NCBI RefSeq assembly: GCF_003336805.1
Contig: NZ_QFWJ01000001.1
Location: 124,001 to 188,000, forward strand
Source of the DNA: Marinospirillum perlucidum
GTDB taxonomy: Bacteria > Pseudomonadota > Gammaproteobacteria > Pseudomonadales > Halomonadaceae
DNA length: 64,000 bases
Direction: 5' to 3'
Part shown: piece by piece, positions 48,097 through 57,935 of the stretch
Position numbering within the stretch: position 1 is the first letter of the stretch
Layout: each line of letters opens with the position of its first letter
Program-made: the position numbers and the translations under genes
The notes under the pieces: generated by a model
What the model was told of the DNA's origin: nothing
The model's input: only the letters and a program-made list of their open reading frames with translations
Databases searched by the model: none

Positions 48097-49470
48097 ATGA
48101 AATGGGGGCTGACTGTAAAAGTAACCCTGCTGAGCTGCCTGGTGGTTGCTGTCCTACTCATGGCTGTAGGCTTTGCTTTGGTGGCTTTCAAGCAGTACAA
48201 GACCACTCTGGAGCGGGTGACAGGCGAACAGCTGGAAGCACTGATGACAGCTACCCGTCTGGTTCAGCAAACCGAGGGCCTGGTCAATGCCAGTGCCATG
48301 CTCTTGTTGGCAGAAAATCATATCAAGCGCCGTGAAGCTTTGTTTGAAGCTCAGGATCGCAAGGAATGGATTAACCGGCTGGTGGATGAACTTCAGGCCC
48401 ATCCGGGGGTTCGGATCCACAATGAGGACTTGGAGCCATCCCGCAATCAACTGATTGCAAACCTGAATCGTATTAACGAATTGGTCAGACAGCGTATTAA
48501 TCTGCGTGCGGATGTCTATTTTCAGGAAAGCACCAATCGCGATGACTTACGGCAACTGGAAAGAATCAATGCCGAGATCGGAGAAATGATTCGTGCCAAT
48601 GAGGAGTTATCCAAGGATCTGACCGTGGCAGTCAGCTACCAAGTCAATCAACTGCGTTCTTCCATGCGGATGGAAGTGGAAGACTTGAATTTCCGCATCT
48701 TGCATCAGGAAAATCGTCTGCTGATTACGGTTCTCCTGGCCTTTGCCCTGGTGCTCTTGACCAGTTTTTATATCCATCGGTTTGTTGTTGCGCGTGTCAT
48801 CGAGCTTCAGCGGGCGCTGAGTCAGACTCACCCTCAACCCAGTGACATTCCTGTACGGGGGGAAGATGAAATTGCCTGGATGGCTCAGTCCATCCATCGT
48901 TACGTGGGCAAAATCCAGGAGAATGAAAACAAGATTCTGGAAATGAATCGTGAGCTTTCCTTTCTGGCCACCCATGATGCCTTGACTCAACTGCATAACC
49001 GGCATTTTTTTGATCGCCGTATCCATGAGATTACTCATTGTCAGGAGGATAAGTCCTACTCTGCAGCGATGATAGATATTGATCTTTTCAAGGCGGTCAA
49101 TGACTCCCTGGGGCATGCTGCCGGGGATCAGGTAATCAAGGCTTTTGCTCGTCTTTTAAGGGGCAGTCTGCCCGAAGAGGTGCTGCTGGCAAGGATCGGG
49201 GGAGAAGAGTTTGCTGTGGTGTTTGCGGATCAGAGTTTTGACGAGGCCAGGCAGTATCTGGATTCCTTCAGGCAAAAGCTGCACAAGCAACCCATTCACT
49301 TGGCGGATCAGACGGTTCGGATTACTGCCAGCCTGGGTTTGGCCGGTTATTGCCCTGCCGGGTCCATCAATGCTTGTCTTAAACGTGCTGATGAACTCCT
49401 GTATGAGGCTAAACAACAGGGGCGCAATCAACTGAAGATGCAAAGGCTTACCGAGGTAGATCTATGTTGA
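48097..49470 (+). CDS. Membrane diguanylate cyclase
   Basis: A 457-residue protein: TM helix ~10-31, a ~175-residue helical sensor region (likely four-helix type), second TM helix ~209-228, a HAMP-like stretch with EDEIAWMAQSIHRYVGKIQ, and a GGDEF domain (~290-450). The active-site motif reads GGEEF (in LLARIGGEEFAVVF), within the functional set, so c-di-GMP synthesis is expected. I see no RxxD inhibitory site five residues before it. The 3' end overlaps the start of the next gene by seven bases. Confidence 0.92.
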   Translation: MKWGLTVKVTLLSCLVVAVLLMAVGFALVAFKQYKTTLERVTGEQLEALMTATRLVQQTEGLVNASAMLLLAENHIKRREALFEAQDRKEWINRLVDELQAHPGVRIHNEDLEPSRNQLIANLNRINELVRQRINLRADVYFQESTNRDDLRQLERINAEIGEMIRANEELSKDLTVAVSYQVNQLRSSMRMEVEDLNFRILHQENRLLITVLLAFALVLLTSFYIHRFVVARVIELQRALSQTHPQPSDIPVRGEDEIAWMAQSIHRYVGKIQENENKILEMNRELSFLATHDALTQLHNRHFFDRRIHEITHCQEDKSYSAAMIDIDLFKAVNDSLGHAAGDQVIKAFARLLRGSLPEEVLLARIGGEEFAVVFADQSFDEARQYLDSFRQKLHKQPIHLADQTVRITASLGLAGYCPAGSINACLKRADELLYEAKQQGRNQLKMQRLTEVDLC

Positions 49471-50936
49471 CCAGATTAGTACTCGGGTTGGTAATCCTGT
49501 TGCTGGCCTGGCCTCTTCAGGCCAATCGAGACCCCCTGCATGTTGAACTGCATCTGGAGCCGCCTCATCTTGATCCTACTCTGACGCCTGCCTCCACTGT
49601 TGCCGAAGCAACCTATGGCAATATTTTTCAGGGCTTGACCCGAATCAACCGGGATGGGGAAGTAGAGCCTCTTTTGGCCAGAGACTGGATACTTTCGCCC
49701 GATGGTCTGACCTATACTTTTCACTTGCGCGAGGGCGTACATTTTCACAATGGTCGCTTATTGACTCCCGAAGTGGTGGTCTTCAGCCTTGAGCGCCTGC
49801 TCGACCCGGCGGGTGGCAATTCTCAACGGGAGCTTTATGCCAGTATCCGCAAGGTTGAAGCGCTAGCTGCTCAACGCGTCCGGATTGAATTGCATTATCC
49901 CGACAGCCTGCTGCTGTTTCGTTTGGGCCTGTCGGCCGCGGTGCTGGTGGAGCCGGATTCTGCAGAGACCAATACAGAGCAGCCGGTTGGTACCGGGCCC
50001 TACCGGGTCACCCACTGGGATGCTGCGAAAAACCGGCTGAACCTCTATGCTTTTGCCGACTATTGGGGTGACAAACCGGCAATCAGCGAAGCATTGATCA
50101 CCTTCACCAGCAACCGTGTGGAACTAGAAGCCAGCCTTCTGGAAGGCCAGATTGATCTCTACCCCAATATCAGCCCCATGGATTCAGTAGTGCGTCTTAC
50201 CGAGCGGGGTGATTATGTGATCAATAACGGGGTTACTCAGGGGGAAACCCTGCTGGTTATGAACCATGCTCATCCAGCACTGGCGGATCGGCGAGTACGC
50301 CAGGCCATCAATCATGCTATCGATAAACGGGAGCTGCTGAATATCTATCCCCGCGCCAATCCCCCCCTGATCGGCAGCCATTTTTCTCCACTGGATGCGG
50401 CCTATGTAGATCTGGTGGATTATTACCCTTATGACCCCGGGCGGGCGCGGGATCTTCTGCTGGAGGCAGGCTATGCCCAGGGTTTGACACTAAGATTTCG
50501 GGTGCCTCCCGCCCTTTATGCCCAGCAGGCCAGCCTCTATCTGGCTGATTATCTGGAGGCTGTGGGGATTAATATCCAGTTGGAAAGAGTTACCTGGCCT
50601 CAGTGGTTGGAAGAGGTCTTTAACGAGCAACGCTATGATTTGACAGTAATAGCCCATGTCGAACCTCTGGATCTGGATATTTATGCCCGTGAGGATTACT
50701 ACTTCAATTACGTGAGTGAAGACTTTCAACAGCTTTGGCAAGCAATCACAAGAGAGGCAGATCCAGTGCAGCGCCAGCTTTTACTGGGTCAGGCCCAGGA
50801 GCTCTTGGCTGCCGATGCGGTACATGTTTTCTTGCACATCAAACCCCAGCAGTCGATTCGCAAAAAAGGGCTAAGGGGTTTCTGGATCAATGCACCTGTT
50901 CCGGCGGTCATGCTGGAGGAACTTTACTGGGAGTAG
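49464..50936 (+). CDS. Peptide/nickel-type ABC transporter substrate-binding protein
   Basis: A 490-residue SBP_bac_5 protein with a signal peptide (LVLGLVILLLAWPLQA). Family blocks include PPHLDPTLTPASTVAEATYGNIFQGL, WILSPDGLTYTFHLREGVHFHNGRLL, VGTGPYRVTHWD and MNHAHPALADRRVRQAINHAIDKREL. No permease or ATPase genes accompany it. It overlaps the diguanylate cyclase gene by seven bases, so it may act as a ligand sensor for that cyclase rather than in uptake; this is inference. Confidence 0.88.
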   Translation: MLTRLVLGLVILLLAWPLQANRDPLHVELHLEPPHLDPTLTPASTVAEATYGNIFQGLTRINRDGEVEPLLARDWILSPDGLTYTFHLREGVHFHNGRLLTPEVVVFSLERLLDPAGGNSQRELYASIRKVEALAAQRVRIELHYPDSLLLFRLGLSAAVLVEPDSAETNTEQPVGTGPYRVTHWDAAKNRLNLYAFADYWGDKPAISEALITFTSNRVELEASLLEGQIDLYPNISPMDSVVRLTERGDYVINNGVTQGETLLVMNHAHPALADRRVRQAINHAIDKRELLNIYPRANPPLIGSHFSPLDAAYVDLVDYYPYDPGRARDLLLEAGYAQGLTLRFRVPPALYAQQASLYLADYLEAVGINIQLERVTWPQWLEEVFNEQRYDLTVIAHVEPLDLDIYAREDYYFNYVSEDFQQLWQAITREADPVQRQLLLGQAQELLAADAVHVFLHIKPQQSIRKKGLRGFWINAPVPAVMLEELYWE

Positions 50937-50997
50937 TTTTTTGCCTGCCGGCTTTTTCATTTATACTGGTCGTTTTTTCCGCAATCAGTGAGACATC

Positions 50998-53900
50998 ATG
51001 CAGCAGCCGGATCAGGCTTTAAATCCCGATGAGCTTCTTGAACAGGGCCTTTTGAAAGACAGGCCTTCTCTGCGCAAGCGTTGGCGACAGGTGAAAAACA
51101 AGCCGGGTGCCGAACAAGAAGCCGTTCTTGAGGCTTTGCAGAAGTCCCGGGCGGCGGTTGAAGCCAGGCGCGACCAGTGGCCGCATCTGGAGTACCCGGA
51201 TCTGCCGGTTAGTGAACAGCGTGAAAGTATTCAAAAAGCCCTGGCCGAGAATCAGGTGGTGGTTGTGGCCGGTGAAACCGGTTCGGGTAAAACCACCCAA
51301 CTGCCTAAAATCTGCCTGGAAATGGGGTTGGGTGCGCGTGGCCTGATTGGACACACCCAGCCGCGGCGGCTGGCCGCCCGGTCGGTGGCCCAGCGCTTGG
51401 CAGAAGAACTCCAGGTTCCCCTGGGTGAGCAGGTCGGGTACCAGGTACGCTTTCAGGATCAGCAAACCAGTCAGACGCTGGTCAAGCTGATGACCGATGG
51501 CATCCTCCTGGCAGAAACCCAAAAGGACCCCTACCTCAATCGTTACCAGGTAATTATCATTGATGAAGCCCATGAGCGCAGTCTCAACATCGATTTTCTT
51601 CTGGGCTACCTGAAACGTCTACTGCCCAAGCGCCCGGATCTCAAGTTAGTTATTACTTCAGCCACCATCGATGTGGAGCGCTTCTCCCGACACTTTGGCC
51701 AGTGCCCGGTGATTGAAGTCTCGGGACGCACCTATCCAGTGGAAACCCTCTACCGCCCGCTTTTGAGTGATGATCCGGAAACCCAGGATCTGACCCAGCA
51801 GGAAGGGGTGCTGGAAGCCCTGAACGAGATACAAACCCTGGAAAAACAAAAAGGCTGGATGTATGGCCCCAGGGATGTGCTGGTATTTCTGCCGGGTGAA
51901 AGGGAAATTCGGGAACTGGCTCACCTGATTCGACGCCACCAGGCGGCCGGACGCTACCGGGATACGGAGGTTCTGCCGCTTTATGCCCGTCTGCCTGCTG
52001 CCGAACAGCAGCGGGTTTTCCAGAGCCACAGTGGTCGCCGGGTCGTTTTGACCACCAATGTGGCGGAAACCTCGCTGACGGTACCCGGTATTCGCTATGT
52101 CATTGACCCTGGCGTGGCTCGGATCAGTCGTTATAGCTATCGAGCGGGTGTTCAGCGCTTGCCCATCGAAGCGGTTTCCCAGGCCAGTGCCAACCAGCGC
52201 GCCGGTCGTTGTGGACGTGTGGCTGAAGGTATCTGTATTCGCCTCTACAGTGAAGAGGATTTGCTCGGACGACCGGAATTTACCGAACCGGAAATTCGCC
52301 GTACCAATCTGGCCGCAGTCATCCTGCAGATGCTATCTCTGCGTCTGGGTGCAGTTGAGGACTTTCCTTTTGTCGAGCCACCGGATCGGCGTTTTATCAA
52401 GGATGGTTTCCGGCTTCTCTATGAGTTGGGAGCAGTCAATAAAAAGAATCTTTTGACTGGTCTGGGGCGCAAGCTGGCGCGCCTGCCGGTTGATCCACGC
52501 CTGGGGCGAATGCTGCTGGAAGCGGATCGGCGTCGCTGCCTGAGTGAAGCCCTGGTGATTATTTCTGCTCTGAATATTCAGGATCCGCGGGAAAGACCTG
52601 CAGAGCACCAGCAGGCGGCGGACCAGGCCCATGCCCGCTGGAAGGACAAGGATTCGGATTTTCTGGCACTGGTCAACCTGTGGAAGGACTATGAACAGCT
52701 ACGCCAGGAGGTTTCCGGCAATCAGCTGCGTAAACAGTGTAAAAAGCTGTTTTTATCCTTTATGCGCATGCGTGAATGGCGGGATACCCACCGCCAGTTG
52801 AAGCTGCTGGCCAAGGATCTGGGCTTGAAAGAAAACCATGAAGAGGCTGCCTATGCCCCCTTGCACCAGGCGCTTCTCTCCGGCTTGTTATCGAATATGG
52901 GCCAGTTGCAGGAGAACAAGGAATACCTGGGAGCCAGAAACCGCAAGTTTTTTATTCACCCCGGCTCCAGGGCTGGCAAGAAAACGCCCAAGTGGATCAT
53001 GGCAGCCGAATTGGTGGAAACCACCAAGCTGTTTGCCCGCATGGTAGCCAAAATCGAACCCGCCTGGGCAGAAGAACTGGCCGGGCATCTGGTCAAGCGC
53101 AATCATTCCGACCCCCATTGGGAGAAAAAAGCGGCCCGGGTGGCGGCTCTGGAAAGAGTAACGCTCTTTGGTCTTCCTCTAGTATCCGGGCGCAAAGTGG
53201 ATTTTGGTCCACTGAAACCAGCCGAGGCCCGCGAGATCTTTATTCGTTCGGCTTTGGTGGAAGGGGATTACGCCAGCCGGGCAGCCTTCATGCAGCATAA
53301 CCAAGCTTTGCTCAATGAAGTGGAAGTCCTCGAGGACAAGGCGCGCAAAAAAGATATCCTCGTGGATGATGAGGTGCTGTTTGATTTTTATGATCAGCGC
53401 CTTCCCGCAGATATCAACAAGGGAGCCAGTTTTGAAAAGTGGCGTAAGCAGGCAGAAAAGGAAAATCCCCAGCTGCTGTTTTTAACCCGTGAGGATCTGC
53501 TGGCGCGAACCGCAGACGAGGTGACTGAAGAAGCCTATCCCGACACCCTGGCCTGGGAAGGTGTCGAGTGGAAGCTTAGCTATAATTTTGCTCCCGGTCA
53601 GGAAGATGATGGTGTCAGCCTTCAGGTACCTGTTGCCATGTTGGGGCAGTTGCCGGAAGGCCGCTTGAGCTGGTTGGTTCCCGGCCTGCTGGAAGAAAAA
53701 TGCCTGACCCTGATGCGCGGTCTGCCCAAGTCGGTGCGCAAGAATTTTGTGCCTCTGCCGGATTTTATCCGGGCTGCTCTGGAGGCCCTGCAGCCGGATG
53801 ATCTGCCCTTGCAACAGGCTTTGGCCCTGTTTCTCTACAAGATCACCGGCAATAAGATTGATGATCAGGATTGGCAGCTGGACAAGCTTCCTCCCCATCT

Positions 53901-54903
53901 ATTGATGAATTACAAGGTGGTGGATGCCCGAGGCCGTTTTCTCGGACAGGGTCGTGATCTGTCAACCTTACAGCAGCGTTTTGACCGGGAAATGCAGGAA
54001 GGTACCCAATCACTGGATGCCGGGGATCTGCAGGTCAAGGGGCGTAAGGCTTGGGATTTTGCTGAACTGCCCGAGCGCCTGGAAGAGGTTCAGGCCGGGG
54101 TCAAACTCCAGGCATTTCCTACCCTGGTGGATGAAGGCTCGAGTGTAGGGGTGCAACTGGTGGATTCAGCCGATAAAGCCCGGATGCAAATGCAAAAGGG
54201 CTTGGTGCGTCTGGCCCGGCTGCAGTTACCCCAAAAAGAAAAGTACCTGCAGACCCAGCTACCGGGGATCAAGAATCTGGAATTGCTATATGCCAAGATT
54301 GGCAGACGCCAGGAATTGCTCGATGACTTGCTGGATGCCAGTCTGAGAGATGCTTTTCTGAATAAAAGCAGTGATGACTGGCCACGCAGTGGCGAGGCTT
54401 TTCAGACCTGGCTGGACCAGCATCAGGGCCAGTGGGTTCCCCGGGCTACAGAAAAAGTTGCCCTGGCCGAAAAAGCCTTAAAGGCGCAGGTGCCTCTGGC
54501 TGCCCAGCTGAAAGCTAAAACCAGTCTGGCCCTGGCCATGACCCTGCAGGATGTTAAACGTCAACTGCAGCGACTCTTTTATCCCGGCTTTATCTGGGAT
54601 GCCGGGGACTGGTTGGAGGAATATCCTCGTTATCTGGAAGCGGTGAAGTTGCGGTTGGAAAAGGCCCCGCGCGACCGAGTCAGGGACCAACGGTTGGCCG
54701 AAGAACTGGAAGGCTGGTGGCAACGCTGGGAAGAACGCTATCAGCAACTGTTACCCAAGGGAGAGGTGACGCCTGACCTCCTGGATTTCCGTTGGCTGCT
54801 GGAGGAATATCGGGTCTCTTTATTTGCCCAGCAGCTGGGTACTCGGCAAACCATCTCTGCCAAGCGACTGCAAGCACATTGGCAGAATCTTGTCGGTTTA
54901 TGA
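50998..54903 (+). CDS. hrpA: ATP-dependent RNA helicase HrpA
   Basis: A 1301-residue DEAH-box helicase. Walker A VVAGETGSGKTTQLPKICLE, the DEAH box in VIIIDEAHERSLNIDFLLGYL, SAT in KLVITSATID, and motif VI QRAGRCGRV are all present. Winged-helix, ratchet/OB and a long C-terminal DUF3418-type extension follow. HrpA rescues stalled ribosomes and acts in mRNA processing in E. coli. Length matches the family. It stands alone on its transcript. Confidence 0.97.
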   Translation: MQQPDQALNPDELLEQGLLKDRPSLRKRWRQVKNKPGAEQEAVLEALQKSRAAVEARRDQWPHLEYPDLPVSEQRESIQKALAENQVVVVAGETGSGKTTQLPKICLEMGLGARGLIGHTQPRRLAARSVAQRLAEELQVPLGEQVGYQVRFQDQQTSQTLVKLMTDGILLAETQKDPYLNRYQVIIIDEAHERSLNIDFLLGYLKRLLPKRPDLKLVITSATIDVERFSRHFGQCPVIEVSGRTYPVETLYRPLLSDDPETQDLTQQEGVLEALNEIQTLEKQKGWMYGPRDVLVFLPGEREIRELAHLIRRHQAAGRYRDTEVLPLYARLPAAEQQRVFQSHSGRRVVLTTNVAETSLTVPGIRYVIDPGVARISRYSYRAGVQRLPIEAVSQASANQRAGRCGRVAEGICIRLYSEEDLLGRPEFTEPEIRRTNLAAVILQMLSLRLGAVEDFPFVEPPDRRFIKDGFRLLYELGAVNKKNLLTGLGRKLARLPVDPRLGRMLLEADRRRCLSEALVIISALNIQDPRERPAEHQQAADQAHARWKDKDSDFLALVNLWKDYEQLRQEVSGNQLRKQCKKLFLSFMRMREWRDTHRQLKLLAKDLGLKENHEEAAYAPLHQALLSGLLSNMGQLQENKEYLGARNRKFFIHPGSRAGKKTPKWIMAAELVETTKLFARMVAKIEPAWAEELAGHLVKRNHSDPHWEKKAARVAALERVTLFGLPLVSGRKVDFGPLKPAEAREIFIRSALVEGDYASRAAFMQHNQALLNEVEVLEDKARKKDILVDDEVLFDFYDQRLPADINKGASFEKWRKQAEKENPQLLFLTREDLLARTADEVTEEAYPDTLAWEGVEWKLSYNFAPGQEDDGVSLQVPVAMLGQLPEGRLSWLVPGLLEEKCLTLMRGLPKSVRKNFVPLPDFIRAALEALQPDDLPLQQALALFLYKITGNKIDDQDWQLDKLPPHLLMNYKVVDARGRFLGQGRDLSTLQQRFDREMQEGTQSLDAGDLQVKGRKAWDFAELPERLEEVQAGVKLQAFPTLVDEGSSVGVQLVDSADKARMQMQKGLVRLARLQLPQKEKYLQTQLPGIKNLELLYAKIGRRQELLDDLLDASLRDAFLNKSSDDWPRSGEAFQTWLDQHQGQWVPRATEKVALAEKALKAQVPLAAQLKAKTSLALAMTLQDVKRQLQRLFYPGFIWDAGDWLEEYPRYLEAVKLRLEKAPRDRVRDQRLAEELEGWWQRWEERYQQLLPKGEVTPDLLDFRWLLEEYRVSLFAQQLGTRQTISAKRLQAHWQNLVGL

Positions 54904-54967
54904 TTGGTTTATTGCCGGAGCTGAACGTGGGATAATCGGCTGATAAGCGAGGAGCCAGGAAAAAAGA

Positions 54968-55894
54968 ATGACTGCACCGTCGATTTCAATTATTGAAGAG
55001 CGTATCAATTTACCAGTCGCGGACCAGCAATTTGCCCAGCTGGTACGAATTTATCCGGCCCAGACACCCGGTCGTGCAGTGTTCATGCTTCACGGACTGA
55101 TGGATGACGCCCGTTGTTTTCATGATGCTGAAACCCGCACCGGGCTGGCCTATGTCCTGGCCCGATCCGGTTATGATGTTTATTTGGGTGAGTTGCGCGG
55201 TCGGCGTCTGGAAGGTGAGGCTTTGAAAAAGCAGGCTTTTGGTGTTGAGGAAGCCCTGACTCAGGATCTGCCCCAACTCATTGAAGCGGTCTGCAAAAGA
55301 GCGAATCCTGGCGGACAAGTATGGATTGGCCAGGGATTCGGCAGCCTTCTACTAAGCAGTTTTCTGGCCCGCAACCCGGAGTACCTGGATAAGCTCTTGG
55401 GAATGGTTCATTTCAGTCCCTTTCGGGAATCCCAGCCGGGTGGCCGTCTCAAGCACTTTTGGGTTAACTGGTTGCACCAGCGCGGCGTCAAATTGATTAG
55501 TGGGCTCTTGGGCTACGTTCCTGCAGAAAAGCTCAAGCTGGGCCGTAGCAATGAAAGCGAGAATTTCTATCTGGATGCCCTTAACTGGTTGGATGCACCC
55601 TGGGTTTCTCCAAGGGGCTTTGACTATGCTGCCGCGGTAAAGGAACTGGACTGGCCGCCCAGCCTCTATTTTGCCAGTCTCTATCATTCCTGGCGCGCAA
55701 GTGATGCGGATGCCCGAGCTTTTATGTTCGACTTGGGCGCTCATAATGGCCGCCTGGTCAAGCTAGGGCGTCGGGTTGGCAATCAGCAGAACTACCGCCG
55801 CTCGCAACTCTGCCTGGATCAGGCTGCTGAGCAGGATTATTTTCCCCTTTTGTTGGAATGGCTCACTGAGTTGACCCCGGCAGAGCCTGCTTAA
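54968..55894 (+). CDS. Alpha/beta-hydrolase-fold protein lacking the serine nucleophile
   Basis: A 308-residue protein with the hydrolase fold: oxyanion-type FMLHGLMDDARCF at 39-51, SGYDVYLGELRGRR, and a nucleophile-elbow position reading G-Q-G-F-G (121-125), where the expected Gly-x-Ser-x-Gly has Gly123 in place of Ser. A neighbouring Ser126 is out of register. It may be a non-catalytic member or use other chemistry. GGAG precedes the ATG. It is 36 bases before the KASIII-like gene, so a lipid-related role is likely. Confidence 0.75.
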   Translation: MTAPSISIIEERINLPVADQQFAQLVRIYPAQTPGRAVFMLHGLMDDARCFHDAETRTGLAYVLARSGYDVYLGELRGRRLEGEALKKQAFGVEEALTQDLPQLIEAVCKRANPGGQVWIGQGFGSLLLSSFLARNPEYLDKLLGMVHFSPFRESQPGGRLKHFWVNWLHQRGVKLISGLLGYVPAEKLKLGRSNESENFYLDALNWLDAPWVSPRGFDYAAAVKELDWPPSLYFASLYHSWRASDADARAFMFDLGAHNGRLVKLGRRVGNQQNYRRSQLCLDQAAEQDYFPLLLEWLTELTPAEPA

Positions 55895-55929
55895 AACAAT
55901 ACAATCAAAAACGTTTCTTAAGGCTACCT

Positions 55930-57057
55930 ATGAAATCAGTATTTATTACCGGCACCGGTCTTTTTACTCCTGAGCAGAGTATTAGTAACGAAGAACTGGT
56001 GACGGCTTTCAATCAATGGGCTGAAAACTGGAATCAGCGTGAGGCGCAAGCCATCGAAGCCGGAGAGCTGGCGCCTCAGGCTTTGTCCAGCGTGGAATTT
56101 ATCGAGAAGGCATCAGGTATTAAAAGTCGTTATGTGCTGGATAAAAAAGGGGTCCTGGATCCCGAGCGGATGAAACCCTATCTGCCGGAAAGACCCAACG
56201 ATCAACCCAGCATCCAGGCAGAAATGGCCGTGACGGCAGCCAAGCAGGCGCTGGAACAGGCGGGACTTCAGGGTGGCGATATTGATCTGGTGATTCTGGC
56301 CTGCTCCAATCCGCAGCGTGCCTATCCTGCTGTTGCGATTGAAGTTCAGCAGCTCTTGGGTGCAGGTGGTTTTGCCTATGACATGAACGTGGCCTGCTCC
56401 AGTGCCACCTTTGGAATCCAGGCTGGTTGCAATGCGATCCAGTCGGGTCAGGCGCAACGGGTTCTCATGGTTAATCCGGAAATCTGCAGTGCGCACCTGA
56501 ACTTCTGTGATCGCGACAGCCATTTCATTTTTGGTGATGCCTGCACGGCGGTGATTCTCGAAGCCGAAGACCTGGCAGAGGGTAAATCGGATCGTTATGA
56601 AGTCTTTGCAAGCAAGCTGTTGACCCAGTTTTCCAATAATATCCGCAATAATGCCGGCTTTTTGAATCGTTGTGATGAAGCCGGTCTGGGACAGCGAGAT
56701 AAATTATTTGTCCAGGAAGGTCGCAAGGTCTTCAAGGAAGTCTGCCCCTTGGTGGCAGAAATGATCCGTGAACAGCTGCAGTTAGCGTCCATTGAGCCGG
56801 AAGCGGTTGATCGTCTCTGGTTGCATCAGGCCAATCTGAACATGAATCAGCTGATTGCCCGTCGTGTACTGGGTCGTGATGCCACGACCGAAGAAGCACC
56901 TGTTATTCTCGACCGCTATGCCAATACCAGTTCTGCAGGCTCGATTATTGCTTTTCACCTGCACAGGGAAGATCTGCAACCAGGAGCAACCGGGGTCATC
57001 TGTTCTTTTGGGGCCGGTTATTCAGCGGGTTGTCTGCTGGTTCGTAAAGCAGCCTGA
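55930..57057 (+). CDS. Beta-ketoacyl-ACP synthase III-like enzyme
   Basis: A 375-residue thiolase-fold synthase with the FabH triad: Cys156 in DMNVACSSATFG, His299 in LWLHQANLNMNQ, Asn332 in DRYANTSSAGS. It is longer than FabH (~317) and resembles Pseudomonas PA3286-type proteins, which I recall condensing medium-chain acyl-CoA from beta-oxidation with malonyl-ACP. It lies between the hydrolase-fold gene and mlaA, with 14-36 base gaps. Confidence 0.87.
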   Translation: MKSVFITGTGLFTPEQSISNEELVTAFNQWAENWNQREAQAIEAGELAPQALSSVEFIEKASGIKSRYVLDKKGVLDPERMKPYLPERPNDQPSIQAEMAVTAAKQALEQAGLQGGDIDLVILACSNPQRAYPAVAIEVQQLLGAGGFAYDMNVACSSATFGIQAGCNAIQSGQAQRVLMVNPEICSAHLNFCDRDSHFIFGDACTAVILEAEDLAEGKSDRYEVFASKLLTQFSNNIRNNAGFLNRCDEAGLGQRDKLFVQEGRKVFKEVCPLVAEMIREQLQLASIEPEAVDRLWLHQANLNMNQLIARRVLGRDATTEEAPVILDRYANTSSAGSIIAFHLHREDLQPGATGVICSFGAGYSAGCLLVRKAA

Positions 57058-57071
57058 AAAAGGATACCCGG

Positions 57072-57833
57072 ATGCAGAGGATAGGATGGCTGCTGCTTTT
57101 GGTTCTACTCTTGACCGGTTGTGCGAGTCAGACGCCTCAACCCAGTGAGGCAACTGACTGGGCTGAAGAAAACCCTCGGGACCCTTTTGAAGACTGGAAT
57201 CGCAGTGTTTTTGCTTTCAATGACACTCTGGATACCTGGTTTCTCAAGCCCGTGGCCCAATCCTATCGCTGGCTGACACCGAGTTTTTTCCGCACCGGGG
57301 TGAGTAACTTCTTTGCCAACCTGAGAGAACCCGTGCATCTGGTCAACAACCTGCTCCAGGCCAAACCGCTGGATGCAGGCAAGGATCTGCTGCGTTTTTC
57401 CATCAATTCCTCCATCGGGGTACTGGGGCTCTGGGATGTCGCCACCCCCCTGGGATTGCAACCCAGTGAAGAGGATTTTGGGCAGACGCTCAATGCCTGG
57501 GGGCTGCCCGAAGGCCCTTATCTGGTCTGGCCGGTTTTGGGCGGGCAGACCTTGACGCATACCCTGTCGCGCCCCCTGGATTATCGCCTGACTCCCCCGG
57601 CCTATATTGATGACTATTACATTCAGGGTGGACTGCTGATCGTAGAAGGCGTGAACCTGAGAGCCAGCTTACTGGATGCGGAAAGGATGATTTCCGGTGA
57701 TCGTTACAGTTTTATTCGTGATGCCTATATGCAGCGCCGCGATTACCTGATTTCTGATGGTGAACTTCAGGAAGATCCCTTCCTGGAGGATGATTTTGAC
57801 GATATTGATCTGGATGATGCCTTTGCCGATTAA
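57072..57833 (+). CDS. mlaA: MlaA (VacJ) outer-membrane lipoprotein
   Basis: A 253-residue lipoprotein with lipobox LLTGC (Cys ~17). The MlaA core has DPFEDWNRSVFAFNDTLDTWFLKPVAQSYR, NFFANLREPVHLVNNLLQ, FSINSSIGVLGLWDVAT, EDFGQTLNAWGLPEGPYLVWPVLGG and LLDAERMI. It removes phospholipids from the outer leaflet of the outer membrane and passes them to MlaC. The C-terminus is acidic. It starts 14 bases after the KASIII-like gene. Confidence 0.96.
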   Translation: MQRIGWLLLLVLLLTGCASQTPQPSEATDWAEENPRDPFEDWNRSVFAFNDTLDTWFLKPVAQSYRWLTPSFFRTGVSNFFANLREPVHLVNNLLQAKPLDAGKDLLRFSINSSIGVLGLWDVATPLGLQPSEEDFGQTLNAWGLPEGPYLVWPVLGGQTLTHTLSRPLDYRLTPPAYIDDYYIQGGLLIVEGVNLRASLLDAERMISGDRYSFIRDAYMQRRDYLISDGELQEDPFLEDDFDDIDLDDAFAD

Positions 57834-57935
57834 AAGCGGCAAAAAGGCTTGAGTTGACTTGCTTTAAAGTGTCAGTCGCATTACCGTTTGAGTTAGATGT
57901 GATGGCCAGGGTTTGCAGGATCAACAGAGGCACCT

